DNA of 8,872 nt from Actinomycetota bacterium (GTDB lineage: Bacteria; Actinomycetota; Actinomycetes; S36-B12; UBA10799), in the NCBI GenBank assembly GCA_030837395.1, contig JAUPKO010000704.1, positions 1-8,872 on the forward strand, written 5' to 3'. Under the pieces are notes generated by a model. The model did not search any database. It had not been told where the DNA came from and saw nothing but the letters and a program-made list of their open reading frames with translations. Below, piece after piece: positions 1-7,081 of the stretch (position 1 is the first letter of the stretch; every line of letters starts with the position of its first letter). The translations under genes and the position numbers were made by a program.

Positions 1-1173
1 GACCGCGCGGACGACGACTTGCGCGCCCTGCTCGCCACTGCCGACCCAACTGCCGGCTCACCGGCGACGGTGCCGACCGGACTGTTCGACCGCGTCGCGG
101 CCGAGATCGCCGACGGCCACGGTGGCGCCGCGGGATCGCCCGCCGGCGGGGCAGGTTCATGGCCTGGACGGCATTGGCAGTCCCTGCTGTGGGCCGCTGC
201 CAGTGTGGCCACCATCGCCCTGGCGGCAGCCATGCTGGTTCCTGGGCTGGTGGCCTCCGGCGGCGCGGACCAAGCGACTGTCACCCGCGGCAACGCCGAG
301 ATGGCGGTACCGGGATCCGCCGGCGACTCTGCCGCGGTGGCACCCGTTGACCCAGGTGCTCCCATGGCAGATTCGACCGGCGCGCCCACCGCGGGCGATG
401 CCACCACGTCGGCGCCAGCGTTGGCCCGCACCGCGACGATGCTGGTGGGCAGCGACGACATCGACGCAGCTCGCGATGGCTTCGTCGCGGAAGTGACGGC
501 CATGGGCGGCCGAGTGATGTCCGAGTCCGTGGTCACCGCAGGCGGTGACGCGACCGATGTCATGCCCGCCGACTCGACGGTGTCCAGCGACGCGATGTAC
601 CCGGGCTCCTATCCCTACCCGTGGTACCCGACCGGACCCGGAGTGTGGCTGAACGTCGAGGTTCCGGTAGCGCAGTACGACCGGGCGGTTGCGGCAGCGC
701 AGGCCTCCGGTCAGGTGGTCCGGCTCGAACAATCCACCACCGACGTCACCGCGCAGAAGGCCGACACCGACGCCCGCATCGCAGCCCTCGAAGCCTCGCT
801 GGCCCGGCTCACTGCGTTGCTAGCCCAGGCGACGAGTGTGTCGGACGTGGTCGCGGTCGAGGCTGCCATCGCCACCCGACAGGCAGAACTCGACTCGCTT
901 CGCGCGCAACAGACCGAGTTGGCGAACCAGACGCAGATGTCCCGGATCAGCCTCACGCTGATGAGCCCCGAGGATGCCACCGCCTCGATTGCACCCTCCG
1001 CACCGACGACCTGGTGGGACTCCTTCCTGGCTGGCCTGTCGCAGTTCTGGGCCTGGCTGGGCCGGGCCTTGCTGATCGTGTCACCGCTGCTGCTGGCCGC
1101 AGCCATCGTCGGTTGGGCCCGTCGGCGCCGGAAGCGGGCCGAACCTGAGGGTCCCGCGGCCGCCAACACGTGA
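1..1173 (+). CDS. DUF4349 domain membrane protein (5' end outside window)
   Basis: The reading frame is open to the left edge, so the true start is probably upstream. The first possible internal start is a TTG at 19, and the residue numbers here count from it. About 50 cytoplasmic residues come first, then a membrane helix (about 54-76), an Ala/Pro/Ser/Thr-rich linker, and the DUF4349 domain (about 137-316). The domain ends in a long heptad-like coiled coil (about 245-305) and a beta segment, SRISLTLMSPE. A second helix (about 346-366) is followed by a basic tail, ARRRRKR. Two helices plus a coiled coil place the bulk of the protein outside the membrane with both ends inside, as is usual in the family. 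The molecular function of DUF4349 is not established. The N-terminal LRALLATADP segment resembles the cytoplasmic tails of actinobacterial membrane proteins encoded next to sigma factors; this is inference. Tyr/Pro/Trp-rich residues at 194-208 interrupt the domain. The next gene follows about 48 bases downstream on the same strand. Confidence 0.85.
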   Translation, partial: DRADDDLRALLATADPTAGSPATVPTGLFDRVAAEIADGHGGAAGSPAGGAGSWPGRHWQSLLWAAASVATIALAAAMLVPGLVASGGADQATVTRGNAEMAVPGSAGDSAAVAPVDPGAPMADSTGAPTAGDATTSAPALARTATMLVGSDDIDAARDGFVAEVTAMGGRVMSESVVTAGGDATDVMPADSTVSSDAMYPGSYPYPWYPTGPGVWLNVEVPVAQYDRAVAAAQASGQVVRLEQSTTDVTAQKADTDARIAALEASLARLTALLAQATSVSDVVAVEAAIATRQAELDSLRAQQTELANQTQMSRISLTLMSPEDATASIAPSAPTTWWDSFLAGLSQFWAWLGRALLIVSPLLLAAAIVGWARRRRKRAEPEGPAAANT

Positions 1174-1221
1174 CCCCAGCCTGCGCCGGGGCACGCCACT
1201 TGAACGCGATACTCGTTGCTC

Positions 1222-2070
1222 GTGACCTTCAGCCAATTCATGATCGAGGTGCCGCCGTGGGCTCGCCTCGCGCTGGCCATCGCGATCACTGCGGGCATCA
1301 CGTGGACCATGGTGCGACTGCTGCACGGACGGATCATGAACCTCGCACACCTCGAACCCGAGGACGCCGATACCGTCCGGGCCGAGCCCGACGCCGCCGA
1401 CGCACCGCAGGCGGCACCGCCACGCACGTCCGACCTGGCCGGGCGGGTGTTGGGTATCACCGGCGTCGGCTTCGTGTTCCTGCTCGCGTTCGCCCTGGGC
1501 AACTTCTGGAGCAACAACCAGGCACTGCGGCAGGCCGTGCAGGACGAGGCGTCGAATCTGGGCCGGGCCACCGCCGCGGCACGGGTGCTGCCGCCGACGC
1601 AAGGTGGTCCGCTGGTGACCGCTCTGGCGGACTATGGCTCCTCGGTGGCTGACGTGGAGTGGCCGCTGTTGCAACAGGCCGACACCCAGGGCGCCTTGGT
1701 CGCGCACGAGGCCGCCGCGGACCGGGTGGTCGCAGCGGTCGCGGCAGCCGATACCGCGGGGGCGAGCAACGACTACTCATGGGACTCACTGACATCGGCG
1801 CTCAACGACATGTTCGCCGCCGGCACCGAGCGCATCACCCAGGCGCCCACCTCGCAGGCGCCCGCAATGCTGGCCCTGATCGTCATCCTGGGGCTGTCGA
1901 ACCTTGCCCTGACCGCAGCGTTCCAACCAGCGGCACTGGGGCCCAACCTGTTCCTCATGGCCACGATGGCGACGATCACCGCGATCATGCTGTTCGTCGT
2001 GATTGAGGCCGCCAACCCGTTCGTGGGCGGCGGCGCCGTGGAGGTACCAAAGTTCATGACGCAGCTTTGA
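1222..2070 (+). CDS. DUF4239 (bestrophin-like) membrane protein
   Basis: This 282-residue protein has four likely membrane helices: about 12-33, 77-97, 214-235 and 240-262. A polar, acidic loop (about 42-72) follows helix 1. A long soluble segment between helices 2 and 3 begins with the family-like pattern FWSNNQALRQAVQDEASNLG. The end, VIEAANPFVGGGAVEVPKF, matches the conserved tail of DUF4239 proteins, where a Pro-Phe and glycines follow the last helix. The family is called bestrophin-like, but ion-channel activity has not been shown for most members. The start is uncertain. I chose GTG at 1222; TTG at 1216 and ATG at 1240 are in frame, and none has a good ribosome binding site. It lies 48 bases after the DUF4349 gene on the same strand and may be co-transcribed with it. 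A hairpin-forming dyad overlaps its stop codon. Confidence 0.8.
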   Translation: MTFSQFMIEVPPWARLALAIAITAGITWTMVRLLHGRIMNLAHLEPEDADTVRAEPDAADAPQAAPPRTSDLAGRVLGITGVGFVFLLAFALGNFWSNNQALRQAVQDEASNLGRATAAARVLPPTQGGPLVTALADYGSSVADVEWPLLQQADTQGALVAHEAAADRVVAAVAAADTAGASNDYSWDSLTSALNDMFAAGTERITQAPTSQAPAMLALIVILGLSNLALTAAFQPAALGPNLFLMATMATITAIMLFVVIEAANPFVGGGAVEVPKFMTQL

Positions 2071-2081
2071 GCGGCGTCATG
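2055..2081 (+). terminator. Hairpin over the DUF4239 stop codon, possible terminator
   Basis: CATGACGC (2055-2062) and GCGTCATG (2074-2081) are perfect 8-base inverted repeats separated by 11 bases. The stop codon TGA (2068-2070) lies in the loop. No T-run follows, so this is not a classical intrinsic terminator. Terminators without a U-tract have been proposed in actinobacteria. It could equally be an operator or an RNA structure acting on the downstream hydrolase gene. Confidence 0.35.
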
Positions 2082-2160
2082 CAGGTGCGGCCGCGCCCCG
2101 CCCGTCGACCGCTCCAGTCGCGTCATCGGCCGTTGACCGAGAGACTGTCAGCACTCCAGC

Positions 2161-2167
2161 AGAGGGA
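2161..2167 (+). promoter_or_regulatory. Ribosome binding site of the lipoprotein hydrolase
   Basis: AGAGGGA lies six bases before the ATG at 2174. It is the clearest Shine-Dalgarno-like site in the window and fixes that start, which also gives a well-formed lipoprotein signal peptide. The rest of the gap after the DUF4239 gene shows no convincing promoter. A TTGACC at 2133-2138 has no good -10 partner. Confidence 0.6.
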
Positions 2168-2173
2168 CTTCTC

Positions 2174-3373
2174 ATGACCCCACGCACCACCAAGGCCCGC
2201 AGCGCCGTCGCGGCCGCGATAGGCGCCGGCGCGATCCTCGTGGCAGGCTGCTCCGACGCTGGCCAAAATGCCGCTGAGGCGAGCGCCTCGGCGGCGTCCG
2301 CTGAGGCCGAGCGGGCCGCTGCTTCCACAGCGGAACAGGCCAGTGCCGCCGCCGCGGGACCCTACGCAGTCGGTCGGCGAACCATCAACATCACCGATGC
2401 CGAGCGCGGTGGACGCACCTTCCCGGCGGACATCTGGTACCCGGTGGACCCGGCCACCACCGGCGGTGCGGCGCCCGTGGAGTACTCCTTCCTGCCCGGA
2501 CTGGGCTATACGTCCGAGGTGGCCCTGGCCGACGCCCCAGCGGCAGAGGGCAACTTCCCGCTGGTTGTCTACTCCCACGGCGGCGGCGGATTCCGCTGGG
2601 TGGCGACCTTCTTCACCGAGTTTCTGGCCTCCAAGGGCTACGTCGTCGTCTCGCCGGACCATCCGGGTAGCACCGCGCTCGACCTGCTGTCCGGTGCCGC
2701 GGTGACCGACGAGGCCAACGCTAACAACAGACCACCCGACATCACTGCGACCCTCGACACCGTGCTGGCCGCCGACACCGACCCCGCGGACCCGCTGACC
2801 GGGATCATCGACGAGACCCGCGTCGCCCTCACCGGGCACTCGTGGGGTGGCTTCACCTCGCTGGCCACCGTGGCCGGGCACAGCAACAGCGTGGGTACCA
2901 CCGTGCCCGATGACCGAATCAAGGCTTTGGTCCTCATGGCGCCCTACTCTGAGCCGCTCACTGAGGCGGAGTTGGCCAAGGTCGACGTGCCGGTGCTGGT
3001 GGTCAGCAGCACCGGCGACCAGACGACGCCCATTGCGACCAATACCGAACCCGTGGTCGAGTTGGTCCCTGGCCGACCACTGCTGAGGGTGGACATCGAC
3101 GGCGGCTCGCACAACTCGTTCACCGACGTGTGCACCCTGCGCGACTCCGTGGCCGCGAACCCCAATGTTCCGGCGGCCGTCACCGCCGAACTGGACCGCG
3201 GCGCCAAGGAGGCATGCGATCCCGCCGTCCTCGACGTCGAGGTGATCCACGAAATCACCAACACCTACTCGGCGGCGTTCCTGGCCACCGAACTTGAGGG
3301 TTCCTCCGAGTACGACGACATGCTCGCTTGTGTGGCCCCGCCGCAGCACGCCATCTGCACCGTCGTGCCGTGA
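2174..3373 (+). CDS. Lipoprotein alpha/beta hydrolase (COG4188 / PAF-acetylhydrolase-like)
   Basis: This 399-residue exported esterase-type enzyme has a lipoprotein signal peptide: basic MTPRTTKAR, an Ala/Gly-rich core, and lipobox LVAGC with Cys26 as the lipid-bearing residue. Ser at +2 suits surface retention. A low-complexity Ala/Ser/Glu tether (about 27-62) separates the anchor from the domain. The domain opens with YAVGRRTINITDAERGGRTF, the usual beginning of predicted dienelactone hydrolases (COG4188), a group that also resembles PAF acetylhydrolase and chlorophyllase. SHGGGGF (134-140) supplies the oxyanion region, GHSWGG (221-226) holds nucleophile Ser223, GDQTTP suggests acid Asp282, and GSHNSF gives His313. 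Four cysteines outside the lipobox (320, 348, 386, 395) could form two disulfides. The substrate cannot be read from the sequence; short esters or lipids are plausible. The aldo-keto reductase gene starts 61 bases downstream. That gap contains a small dyad, CCGGA-CGAA-TCCGG (3403-3416), of unknown meaning. Confidence 0.88.
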   Translation: MTPRTTKARSAVAAAIGAGAILVAGCSDAGQNAAEASASAASAEAERAAASTAEQASAAAAGPYAVGRRTINITDAERGGRTFPADIWYPVDPATTGGAAPVEYSFLPGLGYTSEVALADAPAAEGNFPLVVYSHGGGGFRWVATFFTEFLASKGYVVVSPDHPGSTALDLLSGAAVTDEANANNRPPDITATLDTVLAADTDPADPLTGIIDETRVALTGHSWGGFTSLATVAGHSNSVGTTVPDDRIKALVLMAPYSEPLTEAELAKVDVPVLVVSSTGDQTTPIATNTEPVVELVPGRPLLRVDIDGGSHNSFTDVCTLRDSVAANPNVPAAVTAELDRGAKEACDPAVLDVEVIHEITNTYSAAFLATELEGSSEYDDMLACVAPPQHAICTVVP

Positions 3374-3434
3374 ACCTGATCCGCTGCGTGCCGCCGAGTG
3401 GCCCGGACGAATCCGGTTGTGCCAGGGTCGACCC

Positions 3435-4478
3435 ATGCCGATCCTCGACACCTACGCACCCGACCCGGACCGCTACGACGGGCGCCTGCCGCAGCGACAC
3501 TGTGGTGAGCGGGGCCTGACGCTACCGGCCATCTCGCTCGGCTTCTGGCACAACTTCGGCGACGAGACGCCCGTCGCCACGCAACGGGCCATCATGCGGG
3601 CCGCCTTCGATGCGGGGGTGACCCACTTCGACCTGGCCAACAACTACGGGCCGCCGTCCGGCGCCGCCGAGATCAACGTCGGGCGGATCCTGCGCGAAGA
3701 CTTCCGCGGGCTCCGCGACGAACTGATCATCTCGAGCAAGGCCGGGTGGGACATGTGGCCCGGGCCCTATGGCTTCAGCGGCAATCGCAAGTACCTGCTC
3801 GCCAGCCTCGACCAGAGCCTTACCCGACTCGGACTGGACTATGTCGACATCTTCTACAGCCACCGTCCGGACCCGGACACGCCGCTGGAGGAGACCATGG
3901 GCGCGCTGGCAACGGCGGTGCAGCAGGGTAAGGCGCTCTATGTCGGGATTTCGTCGTACTCCCCCACGCGCACCCGTCGAGCCGCGCAGATTCTGCAGGA
4001 GATGGGCACACCGCTGCTGATTCATCAGCCCTCGTACTCCATGCTCAATCGCTGGATCGAGCCCGAACTGCTCGACACCCTGGCCGAGGTGGGCGCCGGC
4101 TGCATCGGTTTCAGCCCGTTGGCCCAGGGGATGCTCACCGACCGCTACCTCGACGGGATACCCGCGGACTCCCGGGCCGCGCGCGGAGCCTCGCTCGACG
4201 TGGAGTGGCTGTCCGAGGAGAACCTCACCGCGATTCGCGCGCTTGATCAGATCGCCGGGCGCCGCGGTCAGACCCTGGCGCAGATGGCGGTGGCCTGGAC
4301 GTTGCGGGATCCCCGGGTGACCTCGACGTTGATCGGCGCCAGCAGCGTCGCGCAGTTGACCGACACGCTCGGCGCAGTGCAGAACACCGACTTCTCGCCG
4401 GCGGAGCTGGCCGAGATCGACCACCATGCTCGCGATGTCGGCATCAATCTGTGGCAGGGGCCGGCAAGTATCGATTGA
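3435..4478 (+). CDS. yghZ: Aldo-keto reductase, YghZ/AKR14 type (probable L-glyceraldehyde 3-phosphate reductase)
   Basis: This 347-residue cytoplasmic NADPH-dependent carbonyl reductase is close in length and wording to E. coli YghZ (Gpr), which reduces L-glyceraldehyde 3-phosphate and detoxifies methylglyoxal. Shared blocks include LPAISLGFWHNFGD, FDLANNYGPPSGAAE, MWPGPYG, RKYLLASLDQSLTRLGLDYV, IFYSHRPD, YVGISSYSP and LLIHQPSYSMLNRW. The catalytic tetrad is Asp66, Tyr71, Lys102 and His143. Cofactor-binding elements are GISSYS (171-176), SPLAQG (227-232) and LIGASS (299-304). The ATG at 3435 has AGGG about seven bases upstream and gives the family-typical N-terminus. The frame is open further upstream, but that part overlaps the hydrolase gene and has no family similarity. 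The family call is secure; the physiological substrate here is inferred. Its stop abuts the stop of the convergent MFS gene with no spacer. Confidence 0.93.
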   Translation: MPILDTYAPDPDRYDGRLPQRHCGERGLTLPAISLGFWHNFGDETPVATQRAIMRAAFDAGVTHFDLANNYGPPSGAAEINVGRILREDFRGLRDELIISSKAGWDMWPGPYGFSGNRKYLLASLDQSLTRLGLDYVDIFYSHRPDPDTPLEETMGALATAVQQGKALYVGISSYSPTRTRRAAQILQEMGTPLLIHQPSYSMLNRWIEPELLDTLAEVGAGCIGFSPLAQGMLTDRYLDGIPADSRAARGASLDVEWLSEENLTAIRALDQIAGRRGQTLAQMAVAWTLRDPRVTSTLIGASSVAQLTDTLGAVQNTDFSPAELAEIDHHARDVGINLWQGPASID

Positions 4479-6011
4479 TCACCGGCGCGGCAACCAGAAG
4501 AAGGCCAGCGCGGCCACGGCCAGCACCGGAATGGCCAGCACGAGCATGGCCAGCCGGACGCCATCGGTGTAGTCGGCGCCGATGCTCAGCCCCTGCGCCA
4601 TCGCCACCAGCGTGTCGTAGCTCGCCACGCCCGGACTGCTCGTCACGGCCGTGGTGACCGCACCAACCGCCGCCTGCGCCTGCTCGCTGGGCAAGCCCTC
4701 CGTCGCGGCGTCGGCGAGCCAACGCTGTTCGAACAGCACGTCGAGCAGCAGGATGACGATTGTCGGTCCGAGCGCATAGCCGGTCATGGCGAAGGCCGGC
4801 TGCACTGCCGCGACGGCACCGGTCTTGCCCTCCGGAGCACGGCCCAGGATCGCATCAGCTGCCGCGGTACCGGTCACGAATCCGCCCAGGTTGCTCAACC
4901 AGGTCGCGCAGGCGAGCACCGCGACCCCCATCATCGGCGAAGCGGTGGCAGCCATCACCACGGCGCTCAAGGTGATGGTGAGCAGCCCGACCACCAGCAC
5001 CGGGCGCGCGGTGCGGCGGGCCACGGTTCGGCCGGCCAGCACACTGGCCGCCGCCACCAGGACTGTGCCAGGCAGATACAGCAGGCCCATCGACTGGGAC
5101 GACAGGTGCAGCACGTACCCACCCAGTTGCCCCAGCACGGCGCCCAACCCCGCGGCGAACACGTTGGCCGCAACTATCGCCAGCACCGCCACGAGGAAGG
5201 CTCGGTGACCGAACAGACGCAGGTCCAGAGCGGGGTGCTCCGCGCGTCGCTCGTGCCCGATGAGCGCTGCTATCGCCAACGCGCTGACCGCCAGCGGAAG
5301 CCAACAGCCCACGTGCGTAAGGCCATCCGGTGCCGCAGCGATCCCGGTCACGAGGCCGAGTAACGCCAAGCCGAACAGACCCACACCGGCCGCGTCGAAC
5401 GGCACGGACGGTCCCCTCGCCGGCGCCTCGACGAAACGCCAGGTGAGAAGCAGCGCGATCGCCGCGAAGGGAACCGTGACCAGGAACAGCGCGCGCCAGC
5501 CGAACGCCGCCACCACCCACCCCCCGAGCAGCGGAGCCACCCCATACATGACCGTGTAGATGGCCATCACCACCCCGATCGCACGGGCCCTCACCGGACT
5601 CGGCACCGACGCCACCACCAGCGCTAGCGATACCCCCAGCAGCGCTGCGAGGGACAACCCGTCCAGCAGTCGCATCACCACTAGGGCCGGGTAACTCGGC
5701 GCCGCCGCCGAGCCGAGTCCGACCAGAACGTTGGCCGACAGCCCGACAACCAGCACCCGCTTGAGGCCGAACCTGTCACCGAGATTGCCCACAGCCAGCA
5801 CGGAGGCGGCCACCACCAGCGTCGAGGCCCCGGCGAGCAGCCCGAGGCCGCCGGTCGGCACGCCCAAGCCCTGACCGACTGCGGCCAGATTGAGGTTGAG
5901 CAGCAAGGGATCGATACCAGCGATCGGATACGCCAGAGCCGGACCGAGGATTGTCAGCAGCACCCGCCGGTCGATTCGGCGCCCGGACGCCTCACCGATC
6001 GCCGCAGACAT
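4479..6011 (-). CDS. MFS transporter, DHA2 (EmrB/QacA-like) 14-helix drug exporter
   Basis: This 510-residue inner-membrane protein has about 14 hydrophobic helices, as expected for proton-driven DHA2 antiporters. Helix 1 carries GIDPLLLNLNLA, a variant of the family's LDxTVVNVALP motif, with Asp34. Motif A is GNLGDRFGLKR (75-85). Motif B is seen as MRLLDGLSLAALLG with Arg114. The helix-5 motif C region reads YGVAPLLGGW, with Ala in place of the usual Gly before Pro. The phrase EHPALDLRLFGHRAF (258-272) is a hallmark of this subfamily, between the central helices. A long external loop (about 426-484) precedes the last helix. The substrate is unknown; hydrophobic or amphipathic compounds are typical. 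It lies 6 bases after the lipase stop on the same strand, has no clear ribosome binding site of its own, and is therefore probably translated by coupling with the lipase. It is convergent with, and directly abuts, the aldo-keto reductase gene. Confidence 0.9.
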   Translation of the reverse strand: MSAAIGEASGRRIDRRVLLTILGPALAYPIAGIDPLLLNLNLAAVGQGLGVPTGGLGLLAGASTLVVAASVLAVGNLGDRFGLKRVLVVGLSANVLVGLGSAAAPSYPALVVMRLLDGLSLAALLGVSLALVVASVPSPVRARAIGVVMAIYTVMYGVAPLLGGWVVAAFGWRALFLVTVPFAAIALLLTWRFVEAPARGPSVPFDAAGVGLFGLALLGLVTGIAAAPDGLTHVGCWLPLAVSALAIAALIGHERRAEHPALDLRLFGHRAFLVAVLAIVAANVFAAGLGAVLGQLGGYVLHLSSQSMGLLYLPGTVLVAAASVLAGRTVARRTARPVLVVGLLTITLSAVVMAATASPMMGVAVLACATWLSNLGGFVTGTAAADAILGRAPEGKTGAVAAVQPAFAMTGYALGPTIVILLLDVLFEQRWLADAATEGLPSEQAQAAVGAVTTAVTSSPGVASYDTLVAMAQGLSIGADYTDGVRLAMLVLAIPVLAVAALAFFWLPRR

Positions 6012-6017
6012 GGCCAG

Positions 6018-7058
6018 TCAGCAACCGCTCGAAGTGGCGGCCGTCGTTGCGGCCGCAGCCCCGTCGACCGCTGCCACCACGGCGGTCATCACCTCAGGAT
6101 CCCACGTCACGGCGGACGTCCACGGCAGGCCCGCACCTGCTGCGAGATCAATGGTGTGCAGGTCCGGGCGCACCAAACAGGCCCGCACCCCCAGCGGCGC
6201 CCCGCTGATACCCCGCGCCATGGCACTTGCCTCGGAGACGATGCCGTCGTTGGGCCACACCGCCGGATTCCCGCCGGCCAGGGTCAGGTAGTCGCCACCG
6301 ATGAGGGTCACCGGGATGCCGTTCAGATCGTCACCCTGGGCCACGTTCCAACCGTCCGGGCCCTGGAGGTCGGCGGTGCCGATCACATTGGCCGCACCTG
6401 TGGGCCCCTCGACGTCGCTGAGTTTGGTCTTGTAGTCCGGCAGCACCTGCAGGCACGTGGGCTCGTCGCCGCACACCGACAACGGCAGCTCACCCTCGGC
6501 GTAGTCGGCCGGATAGGTGCCGGTCCAGGGCGTGCTGAGGGTGGTGAGCGAGGTCACGGCCACCTGCCCGGCGCGTCCGTCGGTGATCGCAGCACGCGAG
6601 TAGAGCCCGCCCATCGAGTGTCCGACGAGGTCGACCGAGGTGATGCCGTACTCGTCGCGCAGGTACGTGATGAAGGCCGCCAGACGCTCACCACCGATGG
6701 CCAGGTCGGCAGTGGTGTCGAGCGTGACGTCGGCCGGCAACGGCGGTGGGCAGTCCGTGGCCGCCCCCAGCCCCGTGGCCGAGGTCACCGTGCCGGGCCC
6801 AGCCTGAGCGGGCGCCGTGAACACCCGCTGGCCCGCCGCGAGGAGGCTCTCACGCAGGGCGGTCACAGAGGGACCGGCAGCAGTACCGGTGGTGCACGCG
6901 GCGGTCGAGGTGGTGAACGGCGTCTGCGTGGCCAAACCCGACACGAGCACGACCGCATGGTCCGACGCGGTGTCAGCCGAGCCACACCCATCCAGCACCG
7001 CCAACGCGCAGAGGGCGGGAACCAGAAGTCGAACCGAACCTCGAAGGTTGCGCGCCAT
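6018..7058 (-). CDS. Exported lipase/esterase, probable lipoprotein (alpha/beta hydrolase)
   Basis: This 346-residue protein starts with a short basic N-terminus (MARNLRGSVR), a hydrophobic stretch and a lipobox-like VLDGC with Cys25. Asp before the Gly is atypical, so lipidation is likely but not certain; plain secretion is the alternative. The hydrolase domain begins at HAVVLVSG (34-41, oxyanion-loop region). GHSMGG (147-151 plus flank) carries nucleophile Ser148, PNDGIVSEASA supplies Asp271, and LHTIDL supplies His301. This is the layout of triacylglycerol lipase/PGAP1-like enzymes. Cysteines at 55, 103, 196, 202, 294 and 346 suggest disulfides outside the cytoplasm; the last residue is itself Cys. 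The ATG at 7058 is chosen because it gives the signal peptide and sits 7 bases after a -10-like TAGCAT, suggesting a leaderless mRNA. The frame continues upstream, but without signal-peptide logic. The MFS exporter follows 6 bases downstream. The natural ester substrate is not evident. Confidence 0.87.
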   Translation of the reverse strand: MARNLRGSVRLLVPALCALAVLDGCGSADTASDHAVVLVSGLATQTPFTTSTAACTTGTAAGPSVTALRESLLAAGQRVFTAPAQAGPGTVTSATGLGAATDCPPPLPADVTLDTTADLAIGGERLAAFITYLRDEYGITSVDLVGHSMGGLYSRAAITDGRAGQVAVTSLTTLSTPWTGTYPADYAEGELPLSVCGDEPTCLQVLPDYKTKLSDVEGPTGAANVIGTADLQGPDGWNVAQGDDLNGIPVTLIGGDYLTLAGGNPAVWPNDGIVSEASAMARGISGAPLGVRACLVRPDLHTIDLAAGAGLPWTSAVTWDPEVMTAVVAAVDGAAAATTAATSSGC

Positions 7059-7065
7059 GACCTCG

Positions 7066-7071
7066 ATGCTA
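7066..7071 (-). promoter_or_regulatory. Candidate -10 box for a leaderless lipase transcript
   Basis: On the minus strand TAGCAT (TANNNT form) lies exactly seven bases before the lipase ATG. That spacing would put the transcription start on the A of the start codon, the arrangement common in actinobacterial leaderless genes. No good -35 hexamer is visible at 16-18 bases. This is a pattern match only. Confidence 0.45.
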
Positions 7072-7081
7072 GTGCGCCGGG

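Noticed and set aside
2133..2160. TTGACC as a -35 box for the lipoprotein hydrolase
   Set aside because: No TANNNT-like hexamer lies 16-19 bases downstream, so a promoter call here is not supported.
3403..3416. CCGGA-CGAA-TCCGG hairpin before the aldo-keto reductase
   Set aside because: The stem is only five bases with no T-run, and such short GC-rich dyads are common in this composition. I mention it but do not call it a terminator or operator.
3294..3434. Upstream extension of the aldo-keto reductase frame
   Set aside because: It overlaps the end of the hydrolase gene by about 80 bases and encodes residues unlike the family. The ATG at 3435 gives the normal 347-residue length.
2123..3451. 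Long open frame of 442 codons on the minus strand
   Set aside because: It lies opposite the lipoprotein hydrolase, which has a signal peptide, catalytic triad and ribosome binding site. The minus-strand translation is Gly/Arg/His-rich with no recognisable domain, as expected for an antisense frame in GC-rich DNA.
3522..4427. Minus-strand frame of 301 codons
   Set aside because: It is the antisense shadow of the aldo-keto reductase, whose family match is unambiguous.
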